Origin: Chryseobacterium sp. ON_d1
Lineage (GTDB): Bacteria > Bacteroidota > Bacteroidia > Flavobacteriales > Weeksellaceae
Assembly: GCF_006829085.1 (NCBI RefSeq)
Contig: NZ_BJTC01000006.1
Span: 1 to 64,000 of the forward strand
DNA length: 64,000 nt
Direction of reading: 5' to 3'
Of this stretch, positions 51,701-60,992 are shown piece by piece. The position numbers and the translations under genes were made by a program. The stretch's first letter is position 1. Each line of letters begins with the position of its first letter. The notes under the pieces are model-generated. The model did no database searches and had not been told where the DNA came from. It worked only from the letters and a program-made list of their open reading frames with translations.

Positions 51701-52576
51701 ATGGCAACTAAAAAAATAGAAATCGTAGTATCTCCAAAACCTGCACACTTTGTAGGTGATGGATTCAGGGTTCATAACTTCATTCCGGGCGTACCTGGAT
51801 TGGATATGAAAAGAATGGACCCATTTATCATGCTGGATTACAATTCAAAATTTCATTTCAACGGATCAGACAGACCAAGAGGAGTTGGAGTTCATCCGCA
51901 CAGAGGTTTTGAAACCGTAACGATAGCATATAGCGGAAAAGTAGAACACCATGACAGTGCCGGCGGTGGCGGTGTTATCGGAGAAGGTGATGTTCAGTGG
52001 ATGACTGCCGCCAAAGGGGTTTTACATAAAGAATATCATGAAACGGAATGGGCAAAAGAAGGAGGAATCTTTCAGATGGTTCAGCTTTGGGTGAATCTTC
52101 CGGCGAAAGACAAAATGAGCTGTCCAAAATATCAGGCCATTGAAAACTCTAAAATGGAAAGGGTTGATCTTGGTGAAAATGGTTTTGTAGAGATCATTGC
52201 CGGAGAATATGCCGGTCATAAAGGACCTGCCAGTACCTTTACACCAGTTCACATGATGAATGCCAAACTTAAAGCGGGAGGAAAAGCTGATTTTAGCTTC
52301 CCTGCCCATTTCAATACTGCAGCTTTGGTGATTGAGGGGAGCGTTATTATGAATGGTGAGGAAACAGTGAAACAAGATCATTTTGTCCTGTTTAAAAATG
52401 AAGGTGAAACATTCAGCATTGAAGCAAAAGAAGACACTGTTGTTCTGATCATCAGTGGTGAGCCTATCAACGAACCGATTTATCCCCACGGCCCTTTTGT
52501 CATGAATTCCAGAGAGGAAATCATGCAGGCTTTTGAAGATTTTAATACCGGCAAATTCGGATACCTGGAAGATTAA
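51701..52576 (+). CDS. Pirin family protein, first copy
   Basis: A 291-residue bicupin pirin. The metal ligands are all present: His65 and His67 in GVHPHRGFETV, His109 and Glu111 in GVLHKEYH, at the positions of human pirin His56, His58, His101 and Glu103. Bacterial pirins include quercetin 2,3-dioxygenases and redox-responsive regulators. It opens a run of redox-related genes and has a paralogue 520 bases downstream. Start at 51701 chosen from the -7 box at 51672-51679. Confidence 0.9.
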   Translation: MATKKIEIVVSPKPAHFVGDGFRVHNFIPGVPGLDMKRMDPFIMLDYNSKFHFNGSDRPRGVGVHPHRGFETVTIAYSGKVEHHDSAGGGGVIGEGDVQWMTAAKGVLHKEYHETEWAKEGGIFQMVQLWVNLPAKDKMSCPKYQAIENSKMERVDLGENGFVEIIAGEYAGHKGPASTFTPVHMMNAKLKAGGKADFSFPAHFNTAALVIEGSVIMNGEETVKQDHFVLFKNEGETFSIEAKEDTVVLIISGEPINEPIYPHGPFVMNSREEIMQAFEDFNTGKFGYLED

Positions 52577-52635
52577 AAGAATTAAATTTTTCGTAATCTT
52601 TAATTATTCCTTTTTTATTAACTTTATATGATGGC

Positions 52636-52668
52636 AAACCTTACAGGTTTTGGAAACCTGTAAGGTTT
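52636..52668. repeat. Interspersed palindrome (AACCTTACAGG type), copy 2
   Basis: AAACCTTACAGGTTT and complement separated by TGG, a 15-bp perfect stem. It matches 14353-14387 but with C/G in place of T/A at the same stem position on both arms. It lies between the first pirin gene and the GNAT gene. Confidence 0.8.
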
Positions 52669-52729
52669 AATTGTTATAATAAACCATTTCCTGTTTTACA
52701 GGAAACGTGACACCTCTAGCATAAATATT

Positions 52730-53041
52730 ATGAAACCTGAATTTGAAAATATACCTCTTGTAAAAGCAGAAAAAAGATTTGAAATAGAAGTAAGCGGACA
52801 CTATGCATTCATTGATTATCGGGAAACAATGCACCAGATCTCTTTAATACATACTGAAGCAGATCCTGAACTGGCAGGAACAGGTGCAGCCGCAGCAGTA
52901 GTGGAAAAAACACTTCATTATATTGAAGAAAGCGGGAAAAAGCTTCTTCCGTTCTGTCCTTATGTTTTTGCCTTTATCAGAAAACATCCTGAATGGAAGC
53001 GTATCGTAGATAAGAGATTTGAAGGATTTAACAAACTTTAG
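52730..53041 (+). CDS. Short GNAT-family protein (YjdJ-like)
   Basis: A 103-residue single-domain GNAT acetyltransferase of the short YjdJ-like group. A plausible acetyl-CoA pyrophosphate loop is PELAGTGAAAAVVEK near 47-61, followed by LLPFCPYVFAFIRKHPEW near 76-93. It resembles the protein at 55743-56030. In E. coli YjdJ neighbours YjdI; here YjdI lies further down the run. Substrate unknown. Confidence 0.82.
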   Translation: MKPEFENIPLVKAEKRFEIEVSGHYAFIDYRETMHQISLIHTEADPELAGTGAAAAVVEKTLHYIEESGKKLLPFCPYVFAFIRKHPEWKRIVDKRFEGFNKL

Positions 53042-53095
53042 TCTCCATAAACACTCAATTTATTAAAAACAACATTTAAAAAGTATCACATTATT

Positions 53096-53995
53096 ATGTC
53101 AAATATTGGACTTATCATTGAAGAAAAAGCAGCTGATATCGGAAATTTCCTGGTAGGAAGGCTTCTTCCTTTCCGTGAAAAAAGAGCGGTCGGACCTTTT
53201 GTTTTTATTGATCATATGGGACCTTCAGAATTAAAAGATTACCAGAATCTTGATGTTCCTCCACATCCGCATATCGGTTTATCTACGTTAACTTATCTGC
53301 TGGAAGGTTCTATTTTCCACAGAGACAGCATCGGAAGTGCTATTGAAATAAAACCGGGTGCCGTAAACTGGATGACTGCCGGAAAAGGAGTTGTCCACTC
53401 CGAAAGAACGCCTGAATATTTAAGACACAGTGATAAAAGACTTCACGGTTTTCAGATCTGGGTAGGGCTTCCCAAGCATCTCGAGCAGTCTGAACCTACC
53501 TTTCATCATATTGAAGCAGATGATATCCCGGTTTGGGAGGAAGACGGCATTCAGTATAAATTAATTGCCGGTGAAGCATTCGGAAGAACATCTCCCGTTC
53601 CGGTACACAGCAAATTATTTTTCCTTGAAATCAAAACAAAAGAAGCAAAGAAAATCAGCATCGGAAAAGATCTTTACGGAGAAGCTGCCATGTATGTTCT
53701 GGACGGAACAGTGACTACAGACGGAAACTCTTATGGTTCAAAACAGCTGATGATCGCTAAAGACACCAAACTTTGCGAGTTTGATATGAGCGAAAACGGA
53801 ACAGTTTATCTTTTTGGTGGCGAACCCTTCGATGAAGAGCGCTTTATATTCTGGAATTTTGTTAACTCTGATAAGGAATTGATCGATCAGGCAAAAGTAA
53901 ACTGGAATGACCAGAATCACGAGGCATTTCCTCTGGTTCCAGGCGACGAAAATGAGTATGTTCCGCTTCCTAAGGCTATTCTAAACAGAAAATAA
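53096..53995 (+). CDS. Pirin family protein, second copy
   Basis: A 299-residue bicupin pirin. The ligand set His57, His59 (PPHPHIG), His101 and Glu103 (GVVHSER) is intact at the positions of human pirin. It belongs to the same family as the upstream pirin but is clearly diverged from it, so they are not recent duplicates. It is followed 20 bases later by the FMN reductase gene. Confidence 0.9.
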   Translation: MSNIGLIIEEKAADIGNFLVGRLLPFREKRAVGPFVFIDHMGPSELKDYQNLDVPPHPHIGLSTLTYLLEGSIFHRDSIGSAIEIKPGAVNWMTAGKGVVHSERTPEYLRHSDKRLHGFQIWVGLPKHLEQSEPTFHHIEADDIPVWEEDGIQYKLIAGEAFGRTSPVPVHSKLFFLEIKTKEAKKISIGKDLYGEAAMYVLDGTVTTDGNSYGSKQLMIAKDTKLCEFDMSENGTVYLFGGEPFDEERFIFWNFVNSDKELIDQAKVNWNDQNHEAFPLVPGDENEYVPLPKAILNRK

Positions 53996-54015
53996 CTTCA
54001 GTTCGATTTACGACC

Positions 54016-54555
54016 ATGAAAATATTAGCATTTGCAGGAAGTACATCTTCCACATCTATCAACAGGGAGCTGGTAAAATTTGTTCTGAAAGATTTTCAGG
54101 ATGAAGAGATCAATCTGATTGACCTCAACGATTTCACCATGCCCGTTTTTTCTGTAGATCTTGAAAAGAAAGGTTTTCCTGATCAGGCACATCAGTTTTT
54201 AAAAGCTATTGAGGAATGCGATGTGATTATCTGTTCTCTTGCGGAGCATAACCGCTCTTACAGCGCAGCTTTTAAAAATGTTTTTGACTGGGCTTCAAGG
54301 ATTAACGTAAAAGTATTCCAGAACAAACCAATGCTTCTGATGAGTACCTCCCCCGGAGGGTATGGCGGCGGAAATGTAATGAATACTGCGAAAACCTTTT
54401 TTCCTCAGTTTGCGGCAGATATTAAAGACACTTTTTCATTACCAAAATTCTATGAAAACTTTGATCTTGAAAGCGGAGTCATCAATCCGGAAATGCTGAA
54501 TGATCTGAAAGGTAAAATACAGAATTTTAAAAATCAGATAAAAACGAATGACTAA
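54016..54555 (+). CDS. NADPH-dependent FMN reductase family protein
   Basis: A 179-residue flavodoxin-fold NAD(P)H oxidoreductase. The FMN phosphate site AGSTSSTSINRELV is near 7-20, and the EHNRSYSAAFKNVFDWAS block near 77-94 is the family signature, followed by a GGYGGGNVM loop near 115-123. It likely reduces quinones or nitro compounds. It overlaps the next gene by eight bases (54548-54555), so translation is coupled. Confidence 0.87.
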   Translation: MKILAFAGSTSSTSINRELVKFVLKDFQDEEINLIDLNDFTMPVFSVDLEKKGFPDQAHQFLKAIEECDVIICSLAEHNRSYSAAFKNVFDWASRINVKVFQNKPMLLMSTSPGGYGGGNVMNTAKTFFPQFAADIKDTFSLPKFYENFDLESGVINPEMLNDLKGKIQNFKNQIKTND

Positions 54556-55126
54556 GGGAAGACTGGAGGCTTTCAGTGACGGTGTCCTTGCTATTATCAT
54601 CACCATTATGGTACTTGAACTGAAAGTACCGGAAGGAAATAACTGGGCCAGTCTCAAACCTCTCCTTCCTAAGTTTTTGGCTTATATCTTCAGTTTTATT
54701 TATGTAGGGATCTACTGGAACAACCATCACCATTTGTTCCAGACCGTAAAAAAAGTAAATGGCAGCATCCTTTGGGCCAATCTTCATCTGTTGTTCTGGC
54801 TCTCCCTGATGCCTGTTGCTACAGAATGGATCGGAACTACAGGTTTTGCAAAAAATCCTGTTGCGGTCTATGGTATCGGGCTCATTATGTCAGCAATTGC
54901 TTATACGATTCTGGAAAATGTGATCATCCGCTGTGAAGGGGAAGATTCAAAGCTGAAAGAGGCCATTCATTCAAAATATAAAGAATATATCTCCATTGTA
55001 TTTTATGTCCTGGGAATCGCCACTTCATTTTTTTATCCTTATATTGCCATAGGTTTTTATTATATCGTGGCTCTCATATGGCTGATTCCGGACAGAAGAA
55101 TCGAAAAATCATTAAAAGAAAATTAA
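54548..55126 (+). CDS. TMEM175-like potassium channel family protein
   Basis: A 192-residue membrane protein of the bacterial TMEM175 family (formerly DUF1211). The hallmark RxxxFSDG motif is at 5-12 (RLEAFSDGVLAI), and about six hydrophobic segments are visible. Bacterial members form tetrameric K+ channels. It overlaps the FMN reductase gene by eight bases and is followed one base later by the YjdI gene. A channel within a redox operon is unusual. Confidence 0.87.
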   Translation: MTKGRLEAFSDGVLAIIITIMVLELKVPEGNNWASLKPLLPKFLAYIFSFIYVGIYWNNHHHLFQTVKKVNGSILWANLHLLFWLSLMPVATEWIGTTGFAKNPVAVYGIGLIMSAIAYTILENVIIRCEGEDSKLKEAIHSKYKEYISIVFYVLGIATSFFYPYIAIGFYYIVALIWLIPDRRIEKSLKEN

Positions 55127-55127
55127 T

Positions 55128-55346
55128 ATGGAAACACACGAATATCCCAACGGCGACATCACTGTCATCTGGCAGCCCCAAAAGTGTATCCACTCGGCTG
55201 TATGTGTAAAATTACTTCCGAAAGTCTACAATCCCAAAGAAAGACCCTGGATAAAAGCGGAAAATGCAAGCCCGGAAGAACTTAGAAAGCAGATAGACCA
55301 ATGCCCTTCCGGTGCATTAAGTTATAAATTCAACACAGAAAAATAA
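55128..55346 (+). CDS. YjdI-like single-cluster Fe-S protein
   Basis: A 72-residue protein of the divergent 4Fe-4S mono-cluster family, YjdI type. Three cysteines are visible: Cys20 and Cys26 in KCIHSAVC, and Cys59 in QCPSGALSY. The CPSGALSY end is the family signature. Three rather than four cysteines is common in this family. Its stop shares a base with the start of the OsmC gene (55346). Role probably electron transfer or redox sensing. Confidence 0.87.
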   Translation: METHEYPNGDITVIWQPQKCIHSAVCVKLLPKVYNPKERPWIKAENASPEELRKQIDQCPSGALSYKFNTEK

Positions 55347-55741
55347 TGGCAGTAACAGTAAAAGCAAGTTTAGGAAAAACAAAATATTATACAGAAGTAA
55401 CAGCCGGCGAAAATCAGATTATTACTGATGAGCCGATTGATAAAGGCGGGCAGAATAAAGGCTTCAATCCTCTGGAAATTTTGGCAACGTCACTGGCAAG
55501 CTGTACAGCAGCTACATTGAGAATGTATATCGAAAGAAAGGAATGGGATGTGGAAAATATCAATGTAGAAGTAGAGCTTGAAAATTTCCCTTTAACAAAA
55601 AGAGCCGTCTTCAAAAGAGACATCAGCTTTGAAGGTATTCTGGATGATGAACAGAGAAAAAGGCTGCACACCATTGCAGACGCATGCCCTGTTCATAAAA
55701 TCTTAACCAACGACATAGAAATATTAACCAAATTCTCATAG
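55346..55741 (+). CDS. OsmC family protein
   Basis: A 131-residue OsmC/Ohr-type thiol peroxidase. The two reactive cysteines are Cys53 (LASCTAATLRM) and Cys114 (DACPVHKIL). OsmC proteins reduce organic hydroperoxides with dihydrolipoyl or other thiols. It begins at the last base of the YjdI gene and is followed one base later by the last gene of the run. Confidence 0.9.
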   Translation: MAVTVKASLGKTKYYTEVTAGENQIITDEPIDKGGQNKGFNPLEILATSLASCTAATLRMYIERKEWDVENINVEVELENFPLTKRAVFKRDISFEGILDDEQRKRLHTIADACPVHKILTNDIEILTKFS

Positions 55742-55742
55742 T

Positions 55743-56030
55743 ATGATCGATGTAAAACAAAACAACGACGAAAAACACGGAAGTTTTGAAGCTTTCATAG
55801 ACGGAAGACGTGCAGGAATGATGACGTATACCTGGGCGGGAGAAGAAAGATTTATTATAGACCACACTGAGGTGGAAGAAGCCTACAACGGAAAAGGTGT
55901 AGGCAAGGAAATGCTTCTGGCAGCAGTAGATTTTGCCAGAAAGAACGGGAAAAAGATTATTCCTCTTTGCCCTTTCGCAAAGGCAAGTTTCCAGAAAAGT
56001 GAGGAACTTCAGGATGTTTTAGTGAATTAA
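55743..56030 (+). CDS. Short GNAT-family protein, second copy
   Basis: A 95-residue GNAT protein of the same short group as 52730-53041. Acetyl-CoA loop VEEAYNGKGVGKEML near 44-58, and the family's IIPLCPFAKASFQK near 76-89. It ends the redox run, with a terminator 24 bases later. Its pairing with YjdI and OsmC echoes the E. coli yjdI-yjdJ arrangement. Confidence 0.85.
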   Translation: MIDVKQNNDEKHGSFEAFIDGRRAGMMTYTWAGEERFIIDHTEVEEAYNGKGVGKEMLLAAVDFARKNGKKIIPLCPFAKASFQKSEELQDVLVN

Positions 56031-56054
56031 CCACTGTTTCCACCCTTACAATAC

Positions 56055-56086
56055 AAACCTTCCAGAATAGATCTGGAAGGTTTTTT
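56055..56086 (+). terminator. Terminator of the redox gene run
   Basis: AAACCTTCCAGA pairs with TCTGGAAGGTTT (arms 56055-56066 and 56072-56083), followed by a T-run. Confidence 0.88.
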
Positions 56087-56172
56087 ATGCCGTTATTTTT
56101 ATTTTTAATATGAGTTTCTCCCGTAAAAATTGTGTCTGAACTAAATTCACGATTCACGACTGATCTTTTTTA

Positions 56173-56180
56173 TATATTTG
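56173..56180 (+). promoter_or_regulatory. -7 box of the symporter gene
   Basis: TATATTTG, 20 bases before the ATG at 56201. No clear -33 TTG. Confidence 0.45.
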
Positions 56181-56200
56181 CTAAAATTTAAAAATCAGGC

Positions 56201-57760
56201 ATGAATCCAGGAACTATCCTTTTGCTATTTGTTTTCGTCTATTTTATTGGTCTTTTGGTGATTTCTTATTTCACCAGCCGCAACTCTGATAACCAGTCAT
56301 TTTTTATCGGTAACAAAAAGAGTAAATGGTGGCTCGTAGCATTCGGAATGATCGGAACCAGCTTAAGTGGCGTTACTTTTATTTCAGTTCCGGGAACTGT
56401 CGGAAAAATGACCGGCTCCGAATATATCTACGGAGGTTTTGAATACTACATGATGGTCATCGGATTTTTCATAGGATATTTTATCGTTGCAGCCATACTC
56501 CTGCCGCTTTATTATAAAATGAATCTGACTTCAATTTACACCTACCTTGGAAAAAGATTCAACGTGGAAGCTCATAAAATAGGCTCGATCTTTTTTATTA
56601 TTTCAAGAGCAATTGGTGCTACAGCAAGATTATATCTCGTGGTAAACGTTCTACAGATATTTTTACTTGAAGGATTGGGAGTTCCGTTCTGGGTAACTTC
56701 ACTTGTTCTTTTGCTGATGGTACTTCTGTATACTTTTGAAGGTGGGGTAAAAACGATTGTGATTACGGATACGCTGCAGACCTCTTTTATGATCATCAGT
56801 CTTGTGGCATGTATCACTTATATTTTATCAAACCTTAATTTATCTTTTGGTGAAGCATACACGATTCTGGAGCAGAAAAACTATACTCATTTCATCAATT
56901 TTGATCCTAATTCCAAAACCTTTTTCCTGAAAACAATTCTGGGAGGAATTTTTATTACGATTGCCATGACCGGACTGGATCAGGAGATGATGCAGAAAAA
57001 TATTTCTGTGGATAATCTTAAGAACTCCAAGAAAAACATGCTTACGTTTGCAGGAACACTTCTTTTGGTCAACCTTGCCTTCTTATTCCTTGGAGGATTA
57101 CTGTATCTTTTCGCTATCCAGCATGGTGCTGAATATGGAACCCTGAAATCTGAAACGGTGACGAATATTTTCGGATTTAAAGATGCAACAGGAAATATTA
57201 AAAATATAATGGGGGATGATCTTTTTCCAGCTCTATCTCTTCAGGGATACTTCCCGATGGCTATTTCCGTCATTTTCATTATCGGATTAATCTCAGCATT
57301 ATTCCCTTCTGCTGACGGAGCTTTAACAGCTGTAACAAGCTCATACTGCGTAGATCTATTAAACCTTAACGAGGATAAAACCAAAACTGAAAAAGAGAAG
57401 AAACGCCTTCGTATGAAAGTGCATTTAACGTTCACTGTTGTTTTCTTTATTCTGATTATGGTTTTCAAAGCAATGAATGACAAGTCTATTGTTTATCTGA
57501 TTATGGAAATTGCAGGGTATACTTATGGACCGCTTTTAGGACTTTTTGCCTTTGGAATTTTCACCAAATTTAAGATTTCAAGGAAATATTCTATTCTTAC
57601 CGTAACGATCTTAGCTCCTGTACTGACGTATTTGATCAATCTGGCTGTAACAACTTACACAGATTACAGAATTGGGGTGGAGCTGATTGTTCTCAATGGA
57701 TTATTAACCTTTATTGGGTTGTGGCTGGTAAAAGACAGACAACATTTAAGAGTCGTTTAA
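56201..57760 (+). CDS. Sodium:solute symporter family protein
   Basis: A 519-residue inner-membrane transporter of the SSS family with about 13 transmembrane segments. SLSGVTFISVPGTVGK near 54-69 and the TFEGGVKTIVITDTLQT block near 181-197 (equivalent to the family signature helix) are visible. ALFPSADGALTAVTSSY near 366-382 provides the Na+-site serines. It takes up an unknown solute with Na+. Monocistronic, with strong terminator. Confidence 0.88.
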   Translation: MNPGTILLLFVFVYFIGLLVISYFTSRNSDNQSFFIGNKKSKWWLVAFGMIGTSLSGVTFISVPGTVGKMTGSEYIYGGFEYYMMVIGFFIGYFIVAAILLPLYYKMNLTSIYTYLGKRFNVEAHKIGSIFFIISRAIGATARLYLVVNVLQIFLLEGLGVPFWVTSLVLLLMVLLYTFEGGVKTIVITDTLQTSFMIISLVACITYILSNLNLSFGEAYTILEQKNYTHFINFDPNSKTFFLKTILGGIFITIAMTGLDQEMMQKNISVDNLKNSKKNMLTFAGTLLLVNLAFLFLGGLLYLFAIQHGAEYGTLKSETVTNIFGFKDATGNIKNIMGDDLFPALSLQGYFPMAISVIFIIGLISALFPSADGALTAVTSSYCVDLLNLNEDKTKTEKEKKRLRMKVHLTFTVVFFILIMVFKAMNDKSIVYLIMEIAGYTYGPLLGLFAFGIFTKFKISRKYSILTVTILAPVLTYLINLAVTTYTDYRIGVELIVLNGLLTFIGLWLVKDRQHLRVV

Positions 57761-57780
57761 TTCAATCGTAAAAAACATAA

Positions 57781-57815
57781 AAAGGCTGTTTTCAATTGCG
57801 AAAACAGCCTTTTTT
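57781..57815. terminator. Bidirectional terminator
   Basis: AAAGGCTGTTTTC pairs with GAAAACAGCCTTT (arms 57781-57793 and 57800-57812), with A- and T-run flanks. It separates the symporter and the protease genes. Confidence 0.88.
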
Positions 57816-57834
57816 ATATTTATGGTCAAATGGA

Positions 57835-60072
57835 TTATTCTTTAATCCATTTAATTGTTTTATCTATATTTTTAGATTTAACCTTGATCAGATAGTCACC
57901 TTTAATCAGGTGAGATAAGTCAAATGTACCCGTTTTATCATGACTCAGTTTATTATTAGCCTGGCTGAATACCAATTTTCCACTTACGTCATATACGGTA
58001 ATATCATACACTTCATTTGAGCTGGTAAATTTAATATTCAGAAGTCCTTTGCTTGGATTAGGATATACTGCAAACACATCTTTATTTCCTGTAGTTTCAT
58101 TCACTCCCAATGTCTGGGTAATGGTAAAATTAACAGGGTTGATGTTATAGAAAACGTTTGTCTCTGCTGCTACCATAATTCTTGCCTGTGTCGTATTTAT
58201 GTTAGGAATAGTAACCGTCTCAGAACCATCGTTCGGTGTGGAACCCAAGATCAGTGTAGGATAAGTAAGACCTCCGTCTGTTGAAAGATAAATATTGACA
58301 GTGGCGGCATTCACCGGAAATGCAGTTGTATTGGCAACATTCCATGTTATGGTCTGGGTAGAGTTCCCTGCCCAGTTTACTGCTGTGGTAGGTGCTGTTA
58401 CAGTAAATGGTCCTGAATTGCCATCAACAGTAATAATAGCATCATCGTTAGCAACTCCTGCACAACCTGCATTGTTATCCCTTACAGTTAATCTGAACTC
58501 CATCGTTCTGGCATAAGTTGGCTTAACTTCACCTTTAGAAACAGTACCATTGATTACATCTGTAAGTTTTGGAAAGTATCTGTAAGGAACTGTTACCGGT
58601 ACGTATGATCTGAACAGAGGAGCATTTCCTGTAGGGGCATTCCAGTCACCTGCAGGCCCTACATCATTCTGTTCCCAACTGTAAGTAAGTGGATTGTTAT
58701 CAATATCTGAAGCAGATCCTTCTAATCTGAAGGGAGTGTCTAAAGGAATTGTATAATCCCCACCAGCATTTACAGTAGGAGCAAAATTATTGGAAGGAAT
58801 AGTCACCTGACATGTTGTTGACTGAACTTTTGTCGTAATAGACTGATATGATTTGGTATGGAAAGTAGGAATACTGTTGGCTGCCAGGTTATTTACACTA
58901 CCGCAAATTCCTGCGTAAGCCATAATTGTAATTCCACTTCCAGGCTCTACAGCATTGGCTGCGCTGCGATTTCCACCGCCACAGCTTCCTGTAGTTGCAT
59001 TAAAGGTATGTGGCCCTCCAAACTGATGCCCTACTTCATGGGCAACATAATCAATATCATAAGGATCACCCACTGGATTTGGCGAACCCGTGATTCCTCT
59101 TCCTTTATTGGTACTGTTACAGATGACACCTAATCCTGCTAATCCACCACCACCGGTACTGAAGGTGTGCCCGATATCATAATTGGCATTTCCAATCAGT
59201 AAATCAATTTGAGTCTGGCTTTCATTGATTAGCGTATTGGCATTATTATTTCCATTAAATGGATCTGTAGCTGCATTTGTAAAAACTACATTAGCTTCAT
59301 TAGCTACTAATACCAGTCTAGATGCTACCTCCTGCTCATAAACTCCATTGACTCTGTTTACAGAGGTTACAATGGCCGAAAGTGTCTGTGCAACAGTAGG
59401 AGTAGCTGAACCAGTTGCTGCCACCGCATATTCACCCGTACAGGCGACTGCCAGTCTGAAAACTCTAATTTGAGTTCCTACGCTTGGACTTACGGTTTTT
59501 TGAGCGTTTTTTTTTCCTAATGGAGAATCATCCTCATCTTTTACTCCACAGGTTCTGGGATTTTTATCAATTAAATCACTTTTTCTGTAAATGATATAAT
59601 TATTCACGTCCATTTTGGCATAAGGATCAATATAAATATCACCAGTGACTACGGATTTTATCTGCGCATGGAATCCAAGCTCGGTAAAATCCAGTTTTAT
59701 GGTAGCATACTTATCATCAATTCCCTGCCCGGTAAGGGTAACAATCTGAGGAAACTGATTGGCCAATCCCGGAGCCATCACAGAAGACTTCCAGATTCTG
59801 AATTTTGCTTTTGTACCATCCGGCATTGGCAGTACAATGATAGGCGCATTGTCTTTACGGTCACTGTCTTTCAGTTCCGGAACGGAATTAAAATAGCTTT
59901 TCATCCCGGCCACATCTAAGGTATATGTCAGTGATTTTTCCGGTTGTACAGTTCGGTTTTTAGGATCTGCCTTAATAGACCTTTCGCTGATCACTGTAAA
60001 AAAATCCTGAGCCTTACTCAAGGAAACGGATATTACAAATATCCCCAAATAAAATAATTGTTTAATTTTCAT
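57835..60072 (-). CDS. T9SS-secreted reprolysin-like metalloprotease
   Basis: A 745-residue secreted zinc protease. Signal peptide 1-21 (ending SLSKAQ); a propeptide-like region to about 200; then the catalytic domain with HEVGHQFGGPH at 345-355, the metzincin motif HExxHxxGxxH. A Cys in NPRTCGVKDEDDS near 171-183 could serve as a cysteine switch. Ig-like/PKD-like domains follow about 435-650, and the C terminus (about 665-745, YPNPSKGLLNIKF to TIKWIKE) is a type A T9SS sorting domain. It is exported by type IX secretion and perhaps displayed on the surface. Promoter not clear. Confidence 0.9.
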   Translation of the reverse strand: MKIKQLFYLGIFVISVSLSKAQDFFTVISERSIKADPKNRTVQPEKSLTYTLDVAGMKSYFNSVPELKDSDRKDNAPIIVLPMPDGTKAKFRIWKSSVMAPGLANQFPQIVTLTGQGIDDKYATIKLDFTELGFHAQIKSVVTGDIYIDPYAKMDVNNYIIYRKSDLIDKNPRTCGVKDEDDSPLGKKNAQKTVSPSVGTQIRVFRLAVACTGEYAVAATGSATPTVAQTLSAIVTSVNRVNGVYEQEVASRLVLVANEANVVFTNAATDPFNGNNNANTLINESQTQIDLLIGNANYDIGHTFSTGGGGLAGLGVICNSTNKGRGITGSPNPVGDPYDIDYVAHEVGHQFGGPHTFNATTGSCGGGNRSAANAVEPGSGITIMAYAGICGSVNNLAANSIPTFHTKSYQSITTKVQSTTCQVTIPSNNFAPTVNAGGDYTIPLDTPFRLEGSASDIDNNPLTYSWEQNDVGPAGDWNAPTGNAPLFRSYVPVTVPYRYFPKLTDVINGTVSKGEVKPTYARTMEFRLTVRDNNAGCAGVANDDAIITVDGNSGPFTVTAPTTAVNWAGNSTQTITWNVANTTAFPVNAATVNIYLSTDGGLTYPTLILGSTPNDGSETVTIPNINTTQARIMVAAETNVFYNINPVNFTITQTLGVNETTGNKDVFAVYPNPSKGLLNIKFTSSNEVYDITVYDVSGKLVFSQANNKLSHDKTGTFDLSHLIKGDYLIKVKSKNIDKTIKWIKE

Positions 60073-60374
60073 ATATAATGGTGTGTAATTTATATTAATT
60101 CAAACAATAAGGCCAAAAACTAAAAAACAATTAGTTAAAGGATTATAATTCTAATAGTCTGGAATTATAAAATTAGTTAAATTAATCTAATTATCATTTA
60201 TGAAAATTCAAAAAGTTGCTGTTAATTTGTAAAAAAACAAACGATCCGGTTGGTATAAAGCATTTCACTTCATACAATATTTTTATTTTTTTCTTCATTA
60301 AAAGCAACTGATTTTATAGACTTTTGCTTTTTAATTATCTTTGAAGCCAGGATTAAAAACAAAAATTAAAAACC
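60073..60374. other. Intergenic region without a gene
   Basis: About 300 AT-rich bases between divergent genes. Apart from a -7 box TATCTTTG at 60337-60344 for the downstream gene, I see nothing definite. Confidence 0.5.
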
Positions 60375-60890
60375 ATGAAAAAAATGATCTCAATTTTCAT
60401 TTTCGCATTAACATTTGGGTTTATGAATGCTCAGGAAAACTTTGAAGTATCGACCTTAAGAATCGGACCATTTAAAGTATTTATGCCAAAGGCTGAGGCT
60501 GAAAAAATAGCAGGTATAAAATTGGTGAATTCAAACGGAGAAAAGAAAAATATGGTAAAATATCAGGGTGAAACTATCCAGATTGATCTTTTTGACAATT
60601 ACATCAATGAAGCCAACCCAAGTGTTCCTTCTATCACTTATATGACAACAACGAGTAAAAAATTTAAGACCAAAAGCGGAATTGGAGTTGGAAATACCCG
60701 GGAGGATCTTATCAATGCCTACAAAAATTACCCCAACTTCAGTGTACGTCCGGATTGGGAAAATGACAAACCGGTTAAAGATTCCGGTTATTTCAATATT
60801 GAAGACAGCCAAGCGGGAACGCTTCTAAGCTTTAAGTTTGTTAATAATATTGTTACTGAAATTTCCGTTTACCTCAATGAAGGCTGCTAA
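60375..60890 (+). CDS. Small exported protein of unknown function
   Basis: A 171-residue exported protein with signal peptide MKKMISIFIFALTFGFMNAQ. The mature part has a regular mix of strands (TLRIGPFKVFMPKAEAEKIA near 27-46, GNTREDLINAYKNYPNFSVRP near 104-124) and one Cys at the C terminus. The two related FKVFMPKAEAE- and GNTREDLI-type segments look like a repeated alpha-beta unit. No domain recognised. It has its own -7 box at 60337-60344. Confidence 0.75.
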   Translation: MKKMISIFIFALTFGFMNAQENFEVSTLRIGPFKVFMPKAEAEKIAGIKLVNSNGEKKNMVKYQGETIQIDLFDNYINEANPSVPSITYMTTTSKKFKTKSGIGVGNTREDLINAYKNYPNFSVRPDWENDKPVKDSGYFNIEDSQAGTLLSFKFVNNIVTEISVYLNEGC

Positions 60891-60992
60891 AGCGGAGCAT
60901 TAAATAAATCTTACAAATCCGGGTTTTTACATTCGGATTCCGGACATTTCCGGTAAAAAATTGTAAATTCGCATACAAATAAATCAGATATA

